Assembly: GCF_005938745.2 (NCBI RefSeq)
Contig: NZ_VCBX02000001.1
Coordinates: 1,693,501-1,757,500, forward strand
Origin: Rhodococcus sp. KBS0724
GTDB taxonomy: Bacteria; Actinomycetota; Actinomycetes; Mycobacteriales; Mycobacteriaceae
DNA: 64,000 bases
Direction of reading: 5' to 3'
Shown piece by piece: positions 18,451 to 27,315 of the stretch (within the stretch, counting starts at the first letter, position 1; each line of letters begins with the position of its first letter). The position numbers and the translations under genes were made by a program. The notes under the pieces were generated by a model. It saw only the letters and a list, made by a program, of their open reading frames with translations, was not told where the DNA came from and did not search any database.

Positions 18451-19854
18451 TTAGTCCTTGACCTTCGCCATCGCCAGTACGTCGAGACGCTTGTCGAGTT
18501 CGGCTTCGCTGAGCTTGTCCGGAACGAGTCCGCGCTCGACAACAACCTGCCGAATCGTCTTCTTCTCCTTCAGAGCCTGCTTTGCAACCGACGCGGCCTC
18601 CTCGTACCCGATCGCCGAGTTGAGCGGCGTCACGATCGACGGCGAAGATTCGGCGAGGGTCTTGAGGTGCTCCTCGTGCGCCACCAGTCCGCTGACGCAC
18701 TTGTCCGCGAACAACCGGGAAACATTGGCCAGCAACGTGAATGACTCGAGCAGGTTGCGTGCCATCATCGGGATGTAGACGTTGAGTTCGAACGCGCCGG
18801 CAGCGCCGCCCCACGCGATGGCCGCGTCATTTCCGATAACCTGCGCAGCTACCTGCGTAACAGCCTCCGGAAGAACGGGATTGACCTTGCCTGGCATGAT
18901 CGAGCTGCCTGGCTGCAAATCCGGGAGCGCTATCTCGCCGAGACCGGTCAACGGTCCCGAGCCCATCCAGCGAATGTCGTTGGCAATCTTCGTCAGCGAG
19001 ACCGCGATGGTGCGCAGGGCGCCCGACGCTTCCACCAGACCGTCACGGGCAGCCTGCGCCTCGAAGCTGTTCTTTGCCGGAACCAGCGCGTCGACCCCCG
19101 TCGACTTGACCAGCTCCGCAACAACTTTGGGCCCGAATCCGTCCGGTGCATTGAGTCCGGTACCCACCGCGGTGCCGCCGATCGGCAGTTCGCCGAGCCG
19201 GGGGAGTGTTGCCTTGATTCGTTCGATGCCGGCCTCGATCTGGCGTGCGTAACCGCCGAACTCCTGACCGAGGGTCACCGGAACCGCATCCATCAGGTGG
19301 GTGCGTCCGGACTTGACGACGGACTTCCACTCGGCGGATTTCGCGGCGAGCGCTGCGTGTAGATGCTCCAGAGCCGGAACAAGATCCGTGACGGCGGCTT
19401 CCGTCGCTGCGACATGCGTGGCCGTCGGGAATGTGTCGTTGGAGGACTGCGACATGTTGACGTCATCGTTCGGATGCACATCCACGTCGTTGGCCTGCGC
19501 GATCGACGCGATGACCTCGTTGGCGTTCATGTTGGAGCTGGTGCCCGAGCCGGTCTGAAAAACATCGATGGGGAACTGATCGTCGTGCTTGCCGTCGGCA
19601 ATCTCGTTGGCGGCCGAGATGATGGCATCGGCTTTGTCGGCGGCGAGAAGGCCAAGATCCTTGTTGACCTGCGCACACGCGGCTTTGAGAAGGCCCATCG
19701 CACGAATCTGAGTGCGTTCGAGGGGGCGGCCGCTGATCGGGAAATTCTCGACTGCGCGTTGGGTTTGTGCTCGCCACAACGCGTCGATGGGCACCCGAAC
19801 TTCACCCATGGTGTCGTGTTCGATTCGGAACTGCTGCTCGTTGCTTTCCGTCAT
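18451..19854 (-). CDS. fumC: Class II fumarate hydratase
   Basis: 467-aa iron-free fumarase of the TCA cycle, fumarate to malate. It has the aspartase/fumarase signature [10 protein letters not shown] and the [10 protein letters not shown] substrate-binding block. The start is placed at MTESNEQQ (19854); the longer frame to 19932 adds sequence not seen in the family. Counterpart of Rv1098c, next to glpX as in mycobacteria. A second, unrelated fumarase (class I, iron-sulfur) is at 48997-50697. Confidence 0.97.
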   Translation of the reverse strand: MTESNEQQFRIEHDTMGEVRVPIDALWRAQTQRAVENFPISGRPLERTQIRAMGLLKAACAQVNKDLGLLAADKADAIISAANEIADGKHDDQFPIDVFQTGSGTSSNMNANEVIASIAQANDVDVHPNDDVNMSQSSNDTFPTATHVAATEAAVTDLVPALEHLHAALAAKSAEWKSVVKSGRTHLMDAVPVTLGQEFGGYARQIEAGIERIKATLPRLGELPIGGTAVGTGLNAPDGFGPKVVAELVKSTGVDALVPAKNSFEAQAARDGLVEASGALRTIAVSLTKIANDIRWMGSGPLTGLGEIALPDLQPGSSIMPGKVNPVLPEAVTQVAAQVIGNDAAIAWGGAAGAFELNVYIPMMARNLLESFTLLANVSRLFADKCVSGLVAHEEHLKTLAESSPSIVTPLNSAIGYEEAASVAKQALKEKKTIRQVVVERGLVPDKLSEAELDKRLDVLAMAKVKD

Positions 19855-19898
19855 GTGTCCACAGTGCCACTTTCGGAGGGCCTGTAGGGGACTACGCA

Positions 19899-19946
19899 CC
19901 CTGTGCGTCGTTGTGGCAGTGCCGAACCACACAACGACGCACAGGG
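19899..19946. terminator. 17-bp perfect hairpin after glpX
   Basis: Perfect 17-bp arms with a 14-nt loop just after the glpX stop and upstream of fumC, on the minus strand. It probably ends glpX transcripts or protects their 3' end. Part of it may lie in the fumC leader. Confidence 0.55.
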
Positions 19947-19954
19947 CGAAGCCG

Positions 19955-20989
19955 TCAGAACGTCGGGGGAACTGCGCCCTCTTCGCCGTCGAAGTCCACC
20001 GAGCTGTACTCGCGGAGCTTCTCGAGACGGTGGTACGCGTCGATCATGCGGACAGTGCCGGACTTGCTGCGCATCACGATGGACTGCGTGCTGGCGCCGC
20101 CGCCGTAGTAGCGGACACCGCGCAGCAGATCACCATCGGTGACGCCCGTCGCGCAGAAGAAGACGTTCTCGCCCGAGACCAGATCTTCGGTGGTCAGGAT
20201 GCGATCGAGATCATGGCCGGCGTCGATGGCCTTCTGACGCTCTTCGTCGTCGGTGGGAGCCAGCTTGCCCTGCAACGATCCACCCATGCAGCGCATGGCC
20301 GCAGCGGCGATGATGCCCTCGGGCGTGCCGCCGATGCCGACCAGCATGTCCGTGCCGGACTCCGGACGCGCAGCGGCGATAGCGCCGGCAACGTCACCGT
20401 CGGAAATCAGACGGATACGAGCGCCCGTGTCGCGAACGTCCTGGATCAGCTGGTTGTGGCGCGGACGGTCCAGGATGCAGATCGTGATGTCGGAGACCGA
20501 CGCCTTCTTGACCTTCGCGACGCGCTTGATGTTCTCGGCAATCGGGGCGCTGATGTCGATGACATCCGCAGCGTCCGGTCCGACAGCGATCTTCTCCATG
20601 TAGAACACAGCAGACGGATCGAACATCGCGCCGCGCTCGGCCACAGCCAACACCGAGATGGCGTTGGGCATGCCCTTGGACATCAGCGTGGTTCCGTCAA
20701 CCGGGTCGACAGCAAAGTCGCAGTCCGGGCCGTCGCCGTTGCCGACCTCTTCGCCGTTGAACAGCATCGGCGCTTCGTCCTTCTCGCCCTCGCCGATGAC
20801 AACGATGCCGCGCATGGACACCGAAGAAACAAGCTGACGCATCGCGTCGACGGCAGCACCGTCGCCGCCTTCCTTGTCGCCGCGTCCAACCCAGCGACCT
20901 GCAGCCATCGCGCCGGCTTCGGTGACTCGGACCAATTCGAGAGCGAGGTTACGGTCCGGGGTCTCACGATGAATGCTGCTGGCCGTCAT
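19955..20989 (-). CDS. glpX: Class II fructose-1,6-bisphosphatase
   Basis: 344-aa gluconeogenic enzyme removing the 1-phosphate of fructose 1,6-bisphosphate. It carries the metal-binding segments [11 protein letters not shown] and [19 protein letters not shown] (quoted as DPVDGTTL and [10 protein letters not shown]). It corresponds to Rv1099c, the main FBPase of M. tuberculosis. It is divergent from the DUF4245 gene and upstream of fumC. Confidence 0.96.
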   Translation of the reverse strand: MTASSIHRETPDRNLALELVRVTEAGAMAAGRWVGRGDKEGGDGAAVDAMRQLVSSVSMRGIVVIGEGEKDEAPMLFNGEEVGNGDGPDCDFAVDPVDGTTLMSKGMPNAISVLAVAERGAMFDPSAVFYMEKIAVGPDAADVIDISAPIAENIKRVAKVKKASVSDITICILDRPRHNQLIQDVRDTGARIRLISDGDVAGAIAAARPESGTDMLVGIGGTPEGIIAAAAMRCMGGSLQGKLAPTDDEERQKAIDAGHDLDRILTTEDLVSGENVFFCATGVTDGDLLRGVRYYGGGASTQSIVMRSKSGTVRMIDAYHRLEKLREYSSVDFDGEEGAVPPTF

Positions 20990-21169
20990 GTGCGGTGCCT
21001 CCTGGCGCGGTCGCGGTCGACGGGGTGTGTCGACGCAAGTGGTTTCTTCAGGCGTGATTGTCCCAGATGGGAGCCACTGTGTGCGCTGCTGGGTCAGGGC
21101 CGTGGTGATTTGTCACGCTTAGGGGTACCGGGAATCGTTACAAGCGGCCGGTACCTGGATACTGGGAGT

Positions 21170-21739
21170 GTGGCATCGAAGAAACCCCGCATTCTCGAAG
21201 ACAACAAAGACATGGTCTGGTCTCTCGTACCGCTGGTGCTGTTCTGCATCATCATCGCGGGCATCGCCAGCCAGTGCACGTTCAGCCCGGGAGGCCCCAC
21301 TCAGGGACCGATCCCGAGCGTCGACATCGACGCAGCGCTGAACTACGACGCCAAAGAGTTGGGCTTCCCGATCCGCAAACCTGAAGTTCCCGAGGGCTGG
21401 ACCCCGAACTCGGGTAGCCGGAAAGTGATCACCGGCGACGGTGGCGGCGATTCCAGCACTGTGGGATTCATCACCTCGAACGGCAGCTACATTCAGCTGA
21501 CGCAGAGCAACGCCGAAGAATTTCCTCTGGTGTCCTACGTCGCCGGCGGTCAGCGTTTTGCGACGGGTGTCGAAGACATCGACGGCCACACCTGGAACGT
21601 CTTCGGCGGCGAGGGCGTCGAATCAATCTGGGTGACCGACGTAGACGGAGTTCGTCTCCTCATTACCGGTGCCGCGCCGGCCGAGGACTTCACGACCCTG
21701 GCGCGCAACGCCGGCCAGGCCGAGCCGATCGTCCCCTAG
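21170..21739 (+). CDS. DUF4245 membrane-anchored protein
   Basis: 189-aa protein with one N-terminal membrane helix (about 16-35) and an extracytoplasmic beta-rich domain, matching the mycobacterial Rv1100 family (DUF4245) in position and layout. The GTG at 21170 is chosen because a longer frame would cover the divergent glpX promoter. Function unknown; conservation next to glpX is by gene order only. Confidence 0.82.
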   Translation: MASKKPRILEDNKDMVWSLVPLVLFCIIIAGIASQCTFSPGGPTQGPIPSVDIDAALNYDAKELGFPIRKPEVPEGWTPNSGSRKVITGDGGGDSSTVGFITSNGSYIQLTQSNAEEFPLVSYVAGGQRFATGVEDIDGHTWNVFGGEGVESIWVTDVDGVRLLITGAAPAEDFTTLARNAGQAEPIVP

Positions 21740-21749
21740 ATTCCCGGGC

Positions 21750-21795
21750 CTATTCGTCCGACCCGGACAGCCTCTATTCGTCCGACCCGGACAGC
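21750..21795. repeat. 24-bp tandem duplication at the 3' end of xseB
   Basis: A 24-nt unit beginning CTATTCGTCCGACC occurs twice in tandem (from 21750 and from 21774). The second copy holds the last codons (SGSDE) and stop of xseB. The first is a non-coding duplicate just beyond the stop. Confidence 0.7.
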
Positions 21796-22004
21796 GCTGT
21801 CTCCACGCGAGCCCTAGCGCCCGCCAAGTGCTCCTCACATCGCTTGGCGAGCGCTTCGCCACGCTCCCACAAGGCCAATGAGGCATCGAGGTCCAGGCCG
21901 CCCTGCTCGAGGATCTTCACGACGCCCACCAGTTCGTCGCGGGCAGCTTCGTACCCGAGTTCGGTGATGTCGATGTCTGCGGGGTTGTTGTCGGCGTTGC
22001 TCAT
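21774..22004 (-). CDS. xseB: Exodeoxyribonuclease VII small subunit
   Basis: 76-aa helical subunit that binds XseA in multiple copies to form exonuclease VII, a single-strand DNA nuclease. The family pattern [18 protein letters not shown] and [14 protein letters not shown] is present. The ATG overlaps the xseA stop (ATGA), so the subunits are translationally coupled. The gene end is tandemly duplicated (see repeat). Confidence 0.95.
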   Translation of the reverse strand: MSNADNNPADIDITELGYEAARDELVGVVKILEQGGLDLDASLALWERGEALAKRCEEHLAGARARVETALSGSDE

Positions 22005-23272
22005 TTTTCTCTTCCCATTACTGCGGCGCGAACAGCGCCGTCTGCAAGTCGAACTCGTATCTGAGTGCCAGGCGGCGCGTCCTCGACCGAGCGCAGTACT
22101 TCCGGATCGCCGTCCGCGATGATGCGCTGCACCACTGCATAGCCCCTGGCCAGCGTGGCTGCCGGACCAAGAGTTGTCAGGCGCGCCCGCAAATGCTCGA
22201 CGGTTCGCGATTCGGAGTCGATCAGTCTGCTGACATCGCGTCGGCCGGCGGCTTGGAGTCGTTCGACTTCCTCGGCCCGACGGTCGATGGCCAGCAGCGG
22301 CGACGCCATCACCGGGCGGGTGCGTAGTTGCTCGATGAGGTGCGACTCGCGCTTTACCCAACTGCGTAGCGCCGCGGCACTGCGATCGCGGAGTTCGGAA
22401 ACCAGCGCTGCTTCCGCAACGGCGTCGGGAACCACCCGCTTCGCGGCATCGGTCGGTGTGGCAGCGCGAAGGTCGGCGACGTGGTCGCTCAACGGACTGT
22501 CTGGTTCGTGGCCGATCGCACTGACGACGGGTGTCGTGCACGCCACGATGGCCCGGCACAGTGCCTCGTCGGAGAACGGAAGCAGATCTTCGACGCTTCC
22601 ACCGCCGCGCGCGAGGATGATGACATCCACTTCGGGGTTCGCGTCGAGGTCCTTCAACGCCTCGATGATCTGAGGCACGGCCGTCGGACCTTGAACTGCT
22701 GTGTTACGCACCGCAATTGCGACAGCGGGCCACCGTCGATGGGCGACGGACACGACGTCCTTCTCGGCGGCACTCGCCCGTCCGGTGATCAGCCCGATCG
22801 TTCCGGGCAAGAACGGCAGCGGACGCTTGAGCCGGGGATCGAACAGACCCTCAGCCGCCAACAGTGCGCGCAGTCGCTCGATCCGCGCGAGCAATTCACC
22901 GATGCCGACAGCCCGGATCTCGGTTACTCGCAGCGATACGGTGCCGCGTCCGGTGTAGAACGAGAGCTTCCCGAACATCACGACCCGAGAACCTTCCGTC
23001 AACGGGACGGGAGAGTTGTGCAGTAGTTGCGGTGAGCACGTCACGGACAACGACATGTCAGCCGACGGATCACGGAGAACCAGAAACGCAGTCCTGGTAC
23101 CGGGGCGCGCATTGATCTGGGTGATCTGACCCTCGACCCAGATACTGCCGAGACGATCGATCCAGCCGGCAACCTTGGCCGAGACGGTGCGAACCGGCCA
23201 CGGCTGTTCTGGGGAACTGGCACCCGAACCCGTCGGGCGTTGCTGTGCGGGGGGACGCTGGGCGGAAGTCAC
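22001..23272 (-). CDS. xseA: Exodeoxyribonuclease VII large subunit
   Basis: 423-aa catalytic subunit. An N-terminal OB fold (about 25-125; [19 protein letters not shown]) binds single-stranded DNA. It is followed by the catalytic domain with [14 protein letters not shown] and [13 protein letters not shown], then a helical part that binds XseB. The start is a GTG that overlaps the stop of the lipid-droplet gene (GTGA). Confidence 0.95.
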   Translation of the reverse strand: MTSAQRPPAQQRPTGSGASSPEQPWPVRTVSAKVAGWIDRLGSIWVEGQITQINARPGTRTAFLVLRDPSADMSLSVTCSPQLLHNSPVPLTEGSRVVMFGKLSFYTGRGTVSLRVTEIRAVGIGELLARIERLRALLAAEGLFDPRLKRPLPFLPGTIGLITGRASAAEKDVVSVAHRRWPAVAIAVRNTAVQGPTAVPQIIEALKDLDANPEVDVIILARGGGSVEDLLPFSDEALCRAIVACTTPVVSAIGHEPDSPLSDHVADLRAATPTDAAKRVVPDAVAEAALVSELRDRSAAALRSWVKRESHLIEQLRTRPVMASPLLAIDRRAEEVERLQAAGRRDVSRLIDSESRTVEHLRARLTTLGPAATLARGYAVVQRIIADGDPEVLRSVEDAPPGTQIRVRLADGAVRAAVMGREK

Positions 23273-23856
23273 TTTGCCTTGGCTGTGGTGATGCGGTTGG
23301 TCAACATGGTCACGTACGGCGCACGCGAACGAGTTGCGTTCTCGTAGTCGAGGAGCGTCGTCAGATTGTCGACACTCAACGACTTGATACGGGCGCGCAG
23401 CTCCGCGAGCGTCAGGTTGGCGTAGTCGAGTTCGGCGACGATCGCAGGCTCGGACGCAGTGGTGTTGTCGGTATCACCATCCGGCGCGGTGTCTGCTTCG
23501 GACGCAGGGGTTGCACTGCCGGAAGTATCAGCTGTGGGATCGACCGAGTACAGAGCGAACCGACCGGCGTTAGTGGGGCTCTCCCGAGGCTTCGGCGGCG
23601 ACGGCTTCACATCCTCGTCGAACACTGCCCACTCCGGCTGCTCGTCGTCGCCGGACCAACTGAGCAGCGCAAACGCTTGATCGCCCTTGATTGCGAGGGA
23701 CGTGATGGACTGCTGCAGTCGCATGCTCGTCTGGAGCATCTGACTGACAGCGGTCATGGGCAGGGCGACTGCGGTAGTCGGAAGCTTCTTGGCTTCTTCC
23801 AACGCTGTGACTGCGAGTCCTGCGGCCACACGTGCCACGAACGGGGGTCGAATCAT
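23269..23856 (-). CDS. Lipid droplet-associated-type protein (Rv1109c family)
   Basis: 195-aa protein with an N-terminal helical, partly amphipathic region (to about 75), an acidic linker rich in Asp, Thr and Ser, and a C-terminal helical segment ([20 protein letters not shown], read as [10 protein letters not shown] and [10 protein letters not shown]). Actinobacterial relatives next to ispH and xseA are annotated as lipid-droplet associated. The ATG at 23856 is preferred; the longer frame overlaps ispH. It is first in an operon with xseA and xseB. Confidence 0.75.
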   Translation of the reverse strand: MIRPPFVARVAAGLAVTALEEAKKLPTTAVALPMTAVSQMLQTSMRLQQSITSLAIKGDQAFALLSWSGDDEQPEWAVFDEDVKPSPPKPRESPTNAGRFALYSVDPTADTSGSATPASEADTAPDGDTDNTTASEPAIVAELDYANLTLAELRARIKSLSVDNLTTLLDYENATRSRAPYVTMLTNRITTAKAK

Positions 23857-23953
23857 TCCAACAGCTTGCCGTAAACCACCGACAATCGGTAGCCGACTCG
23901 GCTGTATCGCGGAGGTAGACCTTCGCCGAAGTGTTGCACAGGGAAGCTGCCAG

Positions 23954-23959
23954 TAGGCT
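23954..23959 (+). promoter_or_regulatory. Candidate leaderless -10 hexamer (TAGGCT) for ispH
   Basis: TAGGCT ends 6 nt before the ispH ATG, leaving no room for a ribosome site. A TTGCAC element at 23934-23939 is a possible but closely spaced -35. Confidence 0.4.
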
Positions 23960-23965
23960 GGTGCC

Positions 23966-24979
23966 ATGTCTTCGGCTGTTCCACTCAATCTCGGCATCGC
24001 GCACTCCGCGGATTCGGCGTCCATTCGTAAGGGCACAGGCAAGCGGGTACTTCTCGCCGAGCCGCGCGGCTACTGCGCCGGCGTCGACCGGGCGGTGGAG
24101 ACCGTCGAAAAGGCGTTGGAGAAGCACGGCGCCCCCATTTTCGTGCGCAAGGAAATCGTTCACAACCGCCACGTCGTCGAGACCCTGGAAGATCAGGGTG
24201 TGATCTTCGTCGACGAAACCGACGAAGTTCCCGAGGGCTCGCTCCTCGTCTTCTCCGCGCACGGCGTCTCACCTGCCGTTCACGAATCGGCGGCCGAACG
24301 CAATCTGCGCACCATCGACGCGACGTGCCCACTGGTCACCAAAGTGCACCAGGAAGCAAAGCGGTTTGCGCGTGACGACTACGACATCCTGCTCATCGGC
24401 CACGAAGGTCATGAGGAAGTCGAAGGCACCGCAGGTGAGGCCCCCAATCACGTCACGATCGTCGACGGCCCCGCCTCGGTAGATGCCGTCACGGTTCGCG
24501 ACGAGAACAAAGTGATCTGGCTGTCGCAGACCACATTGAGCGTCGACGAGACGATGCAAACCGTCGCGCGTCTGCGAGATCGCTTCCCGAATCTGCAGGA
24601 TCCCCCGTCCGACGACATTTGCTACGCCACCCAGAACCGTCAGGTCGCGGTCAAGGCCATGGCGCCCGAATGCGATCTGGTGATCGTGGTCGGCTCGCGT
24701 AACTCCTCGAACTCGGTTCGGTTGGTCGAAGTCGCACTCGGGGCAGGCGCACGCGCGTCGTACCTGGTCGACTATGCCCGCGAAGTTGATCTGAGCTGGC
24801 TCGACGGCGTCGAGACAGTCGGAATCACGTCCGGCGCTTCCGTCCCGGAGGTGCTGGTTCGCGGAGTGATCGACCTATTGGCAGAGCACGGTTTCCACGA
24901 CGTGCAATCGGTGACCACCGCCAACGAGACTCTGGTGTTTGCGCTCCCACGCGAGCTGCGCGCTGCGCGCACCCAGTAG
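23966..24979 (+). CDS. ispH: 4-hydroxy-3-methylbut-2-enyl diphosphate reductase
   Basis: Last enzyme of the MEP pathway, reducing HMBPP to IPP and DMAPP with a 4Fe-4S cluster. The three cluster cysteines are present: Cys37 in RGYCAGV, Cys121 in DATCPLV and Cys219 in ICYATQNRQ. The length is 337 aa. It is the counterpart of Rv1110 (LytB2) and, with the prenyl synthase at 5209, belongs to isoprenoid supply. A strong bidirectional terminator follows. Confidence 0.97.
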   Translation: MSSAVPLNLGIAHSADSASIRKGTGKRVLLAEPRGYCAGVDRAVETVEKALEKHGAPIFVRKEIVHNRHVVETLEDQGVIFVDETDEVPEGSLLVFSAHGVSPAVHESAAERNLRTIDATCPLVTKVHQEAKRFARDDYDILLIGHEGHEEVEGTAGEAPNHVTIVDGPASVDAVTVRDENKVIWLSQTTLSVDETMQTVARLRDRFPNLQDPPSDDICYATQNRQVAVKAMAPECDLVIVVGSRNSSNSVRLVEVALGAGARASYLVDYAREVDLSWLDGVETVGITSGASVPEVLVRGVIDLLAEHGFHDVQSVTTANETLVFALPRELRAARTQ

Positions 24980-24996
24980 GTACAACAGGTACTACG

Positions 24997-25032
24997 AAAA
25001 AATCCCGGACCTTCGCAGGTCCGGGATTTTTT
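24997..25032. terminator. Bidirectional rho-independent terminator after ispH
   Basis: Perfect 16-bp stem with a TCGC loop, A-run on the left and T-run on the right, between the convergent ispH and DUF6542 genes. It is the best textbook terminator in the window. Confidence 0.92.
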
Positions 25033-25046
25033 GTGGGCATTAAGTG

Positions 25047-26045
25047 TCAGCTCGGCGTTTCGTCGCGGTCGCGGTAGCGCACTCGAGGAGCCGGGTAAGC
25101 CGGAAGGTCGGCGCCTGCCGGACGTCGACGCGGGGGTAGCGGCACGTCGTCGGCTCCACCTGAGGCGAAGAACGGTTCCATGCGCTCCTCGGAGGGGCGA
25201 CCGGCTTCCGGGGTACGACGCTCGCTGTGGGAGGGGTACTCGCGACGCTCACGGTAGGACGGGGCATCGCTGCGTTCGCTCACCGGCTGGTTGCGCCGCG
25301 GCGGTTGGTAGCGATCGTGCTCGACCGGAGCGGAGCTACGACGCGGCGGTGTGCGGTCGGGCGCGGCAGCCGGACGGTACGACGGACGCTCGTTGTAGAC
25401 AGGGCGGTCGCTGTAGGCGGGGCGATCGGTGTCGCGTCGCCGGGGCTGCGGCGGAATCAGGTCAGTTGCCTCGGCCGCGTCCGGTCGGCTCGGTTCGGGG
25501 CGACGGCGCCGACGTTGCGCAGGATCGGAATTTTCGCTGGCACCACGCGAGTTCGTGGCGGGTGGAGTGTCTCGCCGGGTTCGGGTGGATCGAACCGGAC
25601 CGGTCGGCCGCTGCTGCAGCAGGAAGTAACGGACACAGCCGATGATCAGGACCACGATGCTGGTGGCCAGCATGACGGGGAAGCGGTCTACCAGTGGGTA
25701 TGCGATGTTGATGGCAATGTCGCGGAGTGAGGTGCTGTTGTCCTTGCCGATCATGGTCTGCGCAAGCGGTACCGCGACCAGAAGTAGGAGCGGAGGCTGC
25801 GCCATTGCCGTGAACAGAGATTTGTTTGCGGCAGCAACCACGGCGAAGAAGCAACCGAGGAAGTAGAACGTCGAGAAGACGGACGTCAGCTCGCCGCCGC
25901 CACCGGATGCATCGATCAGGACACCGATCGAAGTGACACCGGCAGCGAGCAGTACTACTCCCCACCAGGGCAGACCGGGGACCGTGACGACCAGAGATCG
26001 TTTGTCCAGCGGTACCCCGGAGCGAGCACGTTGGGTTGCAGACAC
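25047..26045 (-). CDS. DUF6542 membrane protein with Arg/Pro-rich tail
   Basis: 332-aa protein matching Rv1111c in position. The N-terminal 150 residues hold about four membrane helices. The C-terminal half is a low-complexity tail rich in Arg, Pro, Ser and Tyr, probably disordered and cytoplasmic. The function is unknown. Confidence 0.82.
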   Translation of the reverse strand: MSATQRARSGVPLDKRSLVVTVPGLPWWGVVLLAAGVTSIGVLIDASGGGGELTSVFSTFYFLGCFFAVVAAANKSLFTAMAQPPLLLLVAVPLAQTMIGKDNSTSLRDIAINIAYPLVDRFPVMLATSIVVLIIGCVRYFLLQQRPTGPVRSTRTRRDTPPATNSRGASENSDPAQRRRRRPEPSRPDAAEATDLIPPQPRRRDTDRPAYSDRPVYNERPSYRPAAAPDRTPPRRSSAPVEHDRYQPPRRNQPVSERSDAPSYRERREYPSHSERRTPEAGRPSEERMEPFFASGGADDVPLPPRRRPAGADLPAYPAPRVRYRDRDETPS

Positions 26046-26126
26046 ACATTGACATTAGCCGCTTTCTCGGCGTGAGCAGTGTTTGTGCCGGTCGTGGCTT
26101 CGGGTTTATCTGTCGGTGGGGTCCTC

Positions 26127-26132
26127 TACCGT
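26127..26132 (+). promoter_or_regulatory. Candidate leaderless -10 hexamer (TACCGT) for sbcD
   Basis: TACCGT ends 7 nt before the ATG at 26140, with no ribosome site in between. Confidence 0.35.
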
Positions 26133-26139
26133 CACTGGA

Positions 26140-27315
26140 ATGAAGATCTTGCACACCTCCGATTGGCACATAGGTCGCACTTTTCACGGTGTGGACTTGT
26201 TGGCCGATCAGGCGAGTGTGTTGAGCGCCATCGCTGCTCTCGTCCGTGAGCACGGCGTGGACGTCGTGGTTGTTCCGGGCGATATCTACGATCGCTCCAT
26301 TCCGAGTTCCGACGCGGTCACGGTGTGCAATCGAGGGTTCGAGGCTATTCGTGATGCCGGAGCGGTCATCGTCGCCACGTCGGGCAATCATGATTCGGCT
26401 GTGCGCTTGGGTGCCGGCGCGTCGTTTGCCGCGGCCGGCGGGCTGCACCTGATCACTCGGGTCGGTCAGGTCGATTCACCGGTTGTGGTCGACGACGAGT
26501 TCGGCCCGGTGGTGTTCTACGGAATTCCGTATCTCGAACCGGAGATCACGAGAGTCGAGTTGGACGTGCCGCGTGCGCGTAGCCACTCGGACGTTCTGGG
26601 GGCCGCTATGGCTCGGGTGCGGGCAGACCTGACGGGTCGGCTGGAGAGTGACCCTAAGACTCGGTCGGTGCTCTTGGCGCATGCCTTTGTTGTCGGCGGT
26701 GAAGCGACGGGTGAGGAGCGCTCCATTTCGGTGGGCGGCGTCGAGACGGTGGCGGCCGGCGAGTTCGACGGTGTCGACTACGTTGCGTTGGGGCATCTCC
26801 ATTCGCCACAGATGTTGTCGGATCGGGTCTGGTATTCGGGTTCACCGTTGCCGTACTCGTTCGGTGAGCGCAGCCACAAGAAGGCGGCGCTGTTGGTCGA
26901 ACTCGACGGCGCCGGCCTCGTCTCGACGTCGCGTCTCGACCTTCCCGTTGTTCGAGGGTTGCGGCAGTTGACGGGCACTCTCGAAGATTTGCTCAACTCG
27001 CCGGACTACGTCGATGCCGAGGATTGTTACGTCTCGGCGCTGCTCACCGATCCGGTTCGCCCGATCGATGCAATGCGCGCGTTGCACACGAGGTTCCCGT
27101 TTGCCGTCCACCTCGAATGGCAGCGGCCGGAAGGTAATTCGGAGCTCAAGTACCGCGACGCTATGAGTGGCCGAGACGACATGGAGATCGCCCGGGGGTT
27201 TGTCGCCGCGGTCCGGAGCGAACCCACCGAGGGTGAAATTTCTCTGATGGAAGCTGCACTCGGTTCCGCTGATCGAGCTGAGGAAGTCACAGCTGAACTG
27301 GGAGTCACTGCGTGA
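26140..27315 (+). CDS. sbcD: Exonuclease SbcD (Mre11-like subunit)
   Basis: 391-aa metallophosphoesterase nuclease. Together with SbcC it cuts hairpins and protein-blocked DNA ends. The metal motifs are present: D8-W-H10, GDIYD and SGNHDS, and GHLH in YVALGHLHSP. The ATG at 26140 begins the conserved MKILHTSDWHIGR. The stop overlaps the sbcC GTG by 4 nt. Confidence 0.94.
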   Translation: MKILHTSDWHIGRTFHGVDLLADQASVLSAIAALVREHGVDVVVVPGDIYDRSIPSSDAVTVCNRGFEAIRDAGAVIVATSGNHDSAVRLGAGASFAAAGGLHLITRVGQVDSPVVVDDEFGPVVFYGIPYLEPEITRVELDVPRARSHSDVLGAAMARVRADLTGRLESDPKTRSVLLAHAFVVGGEATGEERSISVGGVETVAAGEFDGVDYVALGHLHSPQMLSDRVWYSGSPLPYSFGERSHKKAALLVELDGAGLVSTSRLDLPVVRGLRQLTGTLEDLLNSPDYVDAEDCYVSALLTDPVRPIDAMRALHTRFPFAVHLEWQRPEGNSELKYRDAMSGRDDMEIARGFVAAVRSEPTEGEISLMEAALGSADRAEEVTAELGVTA

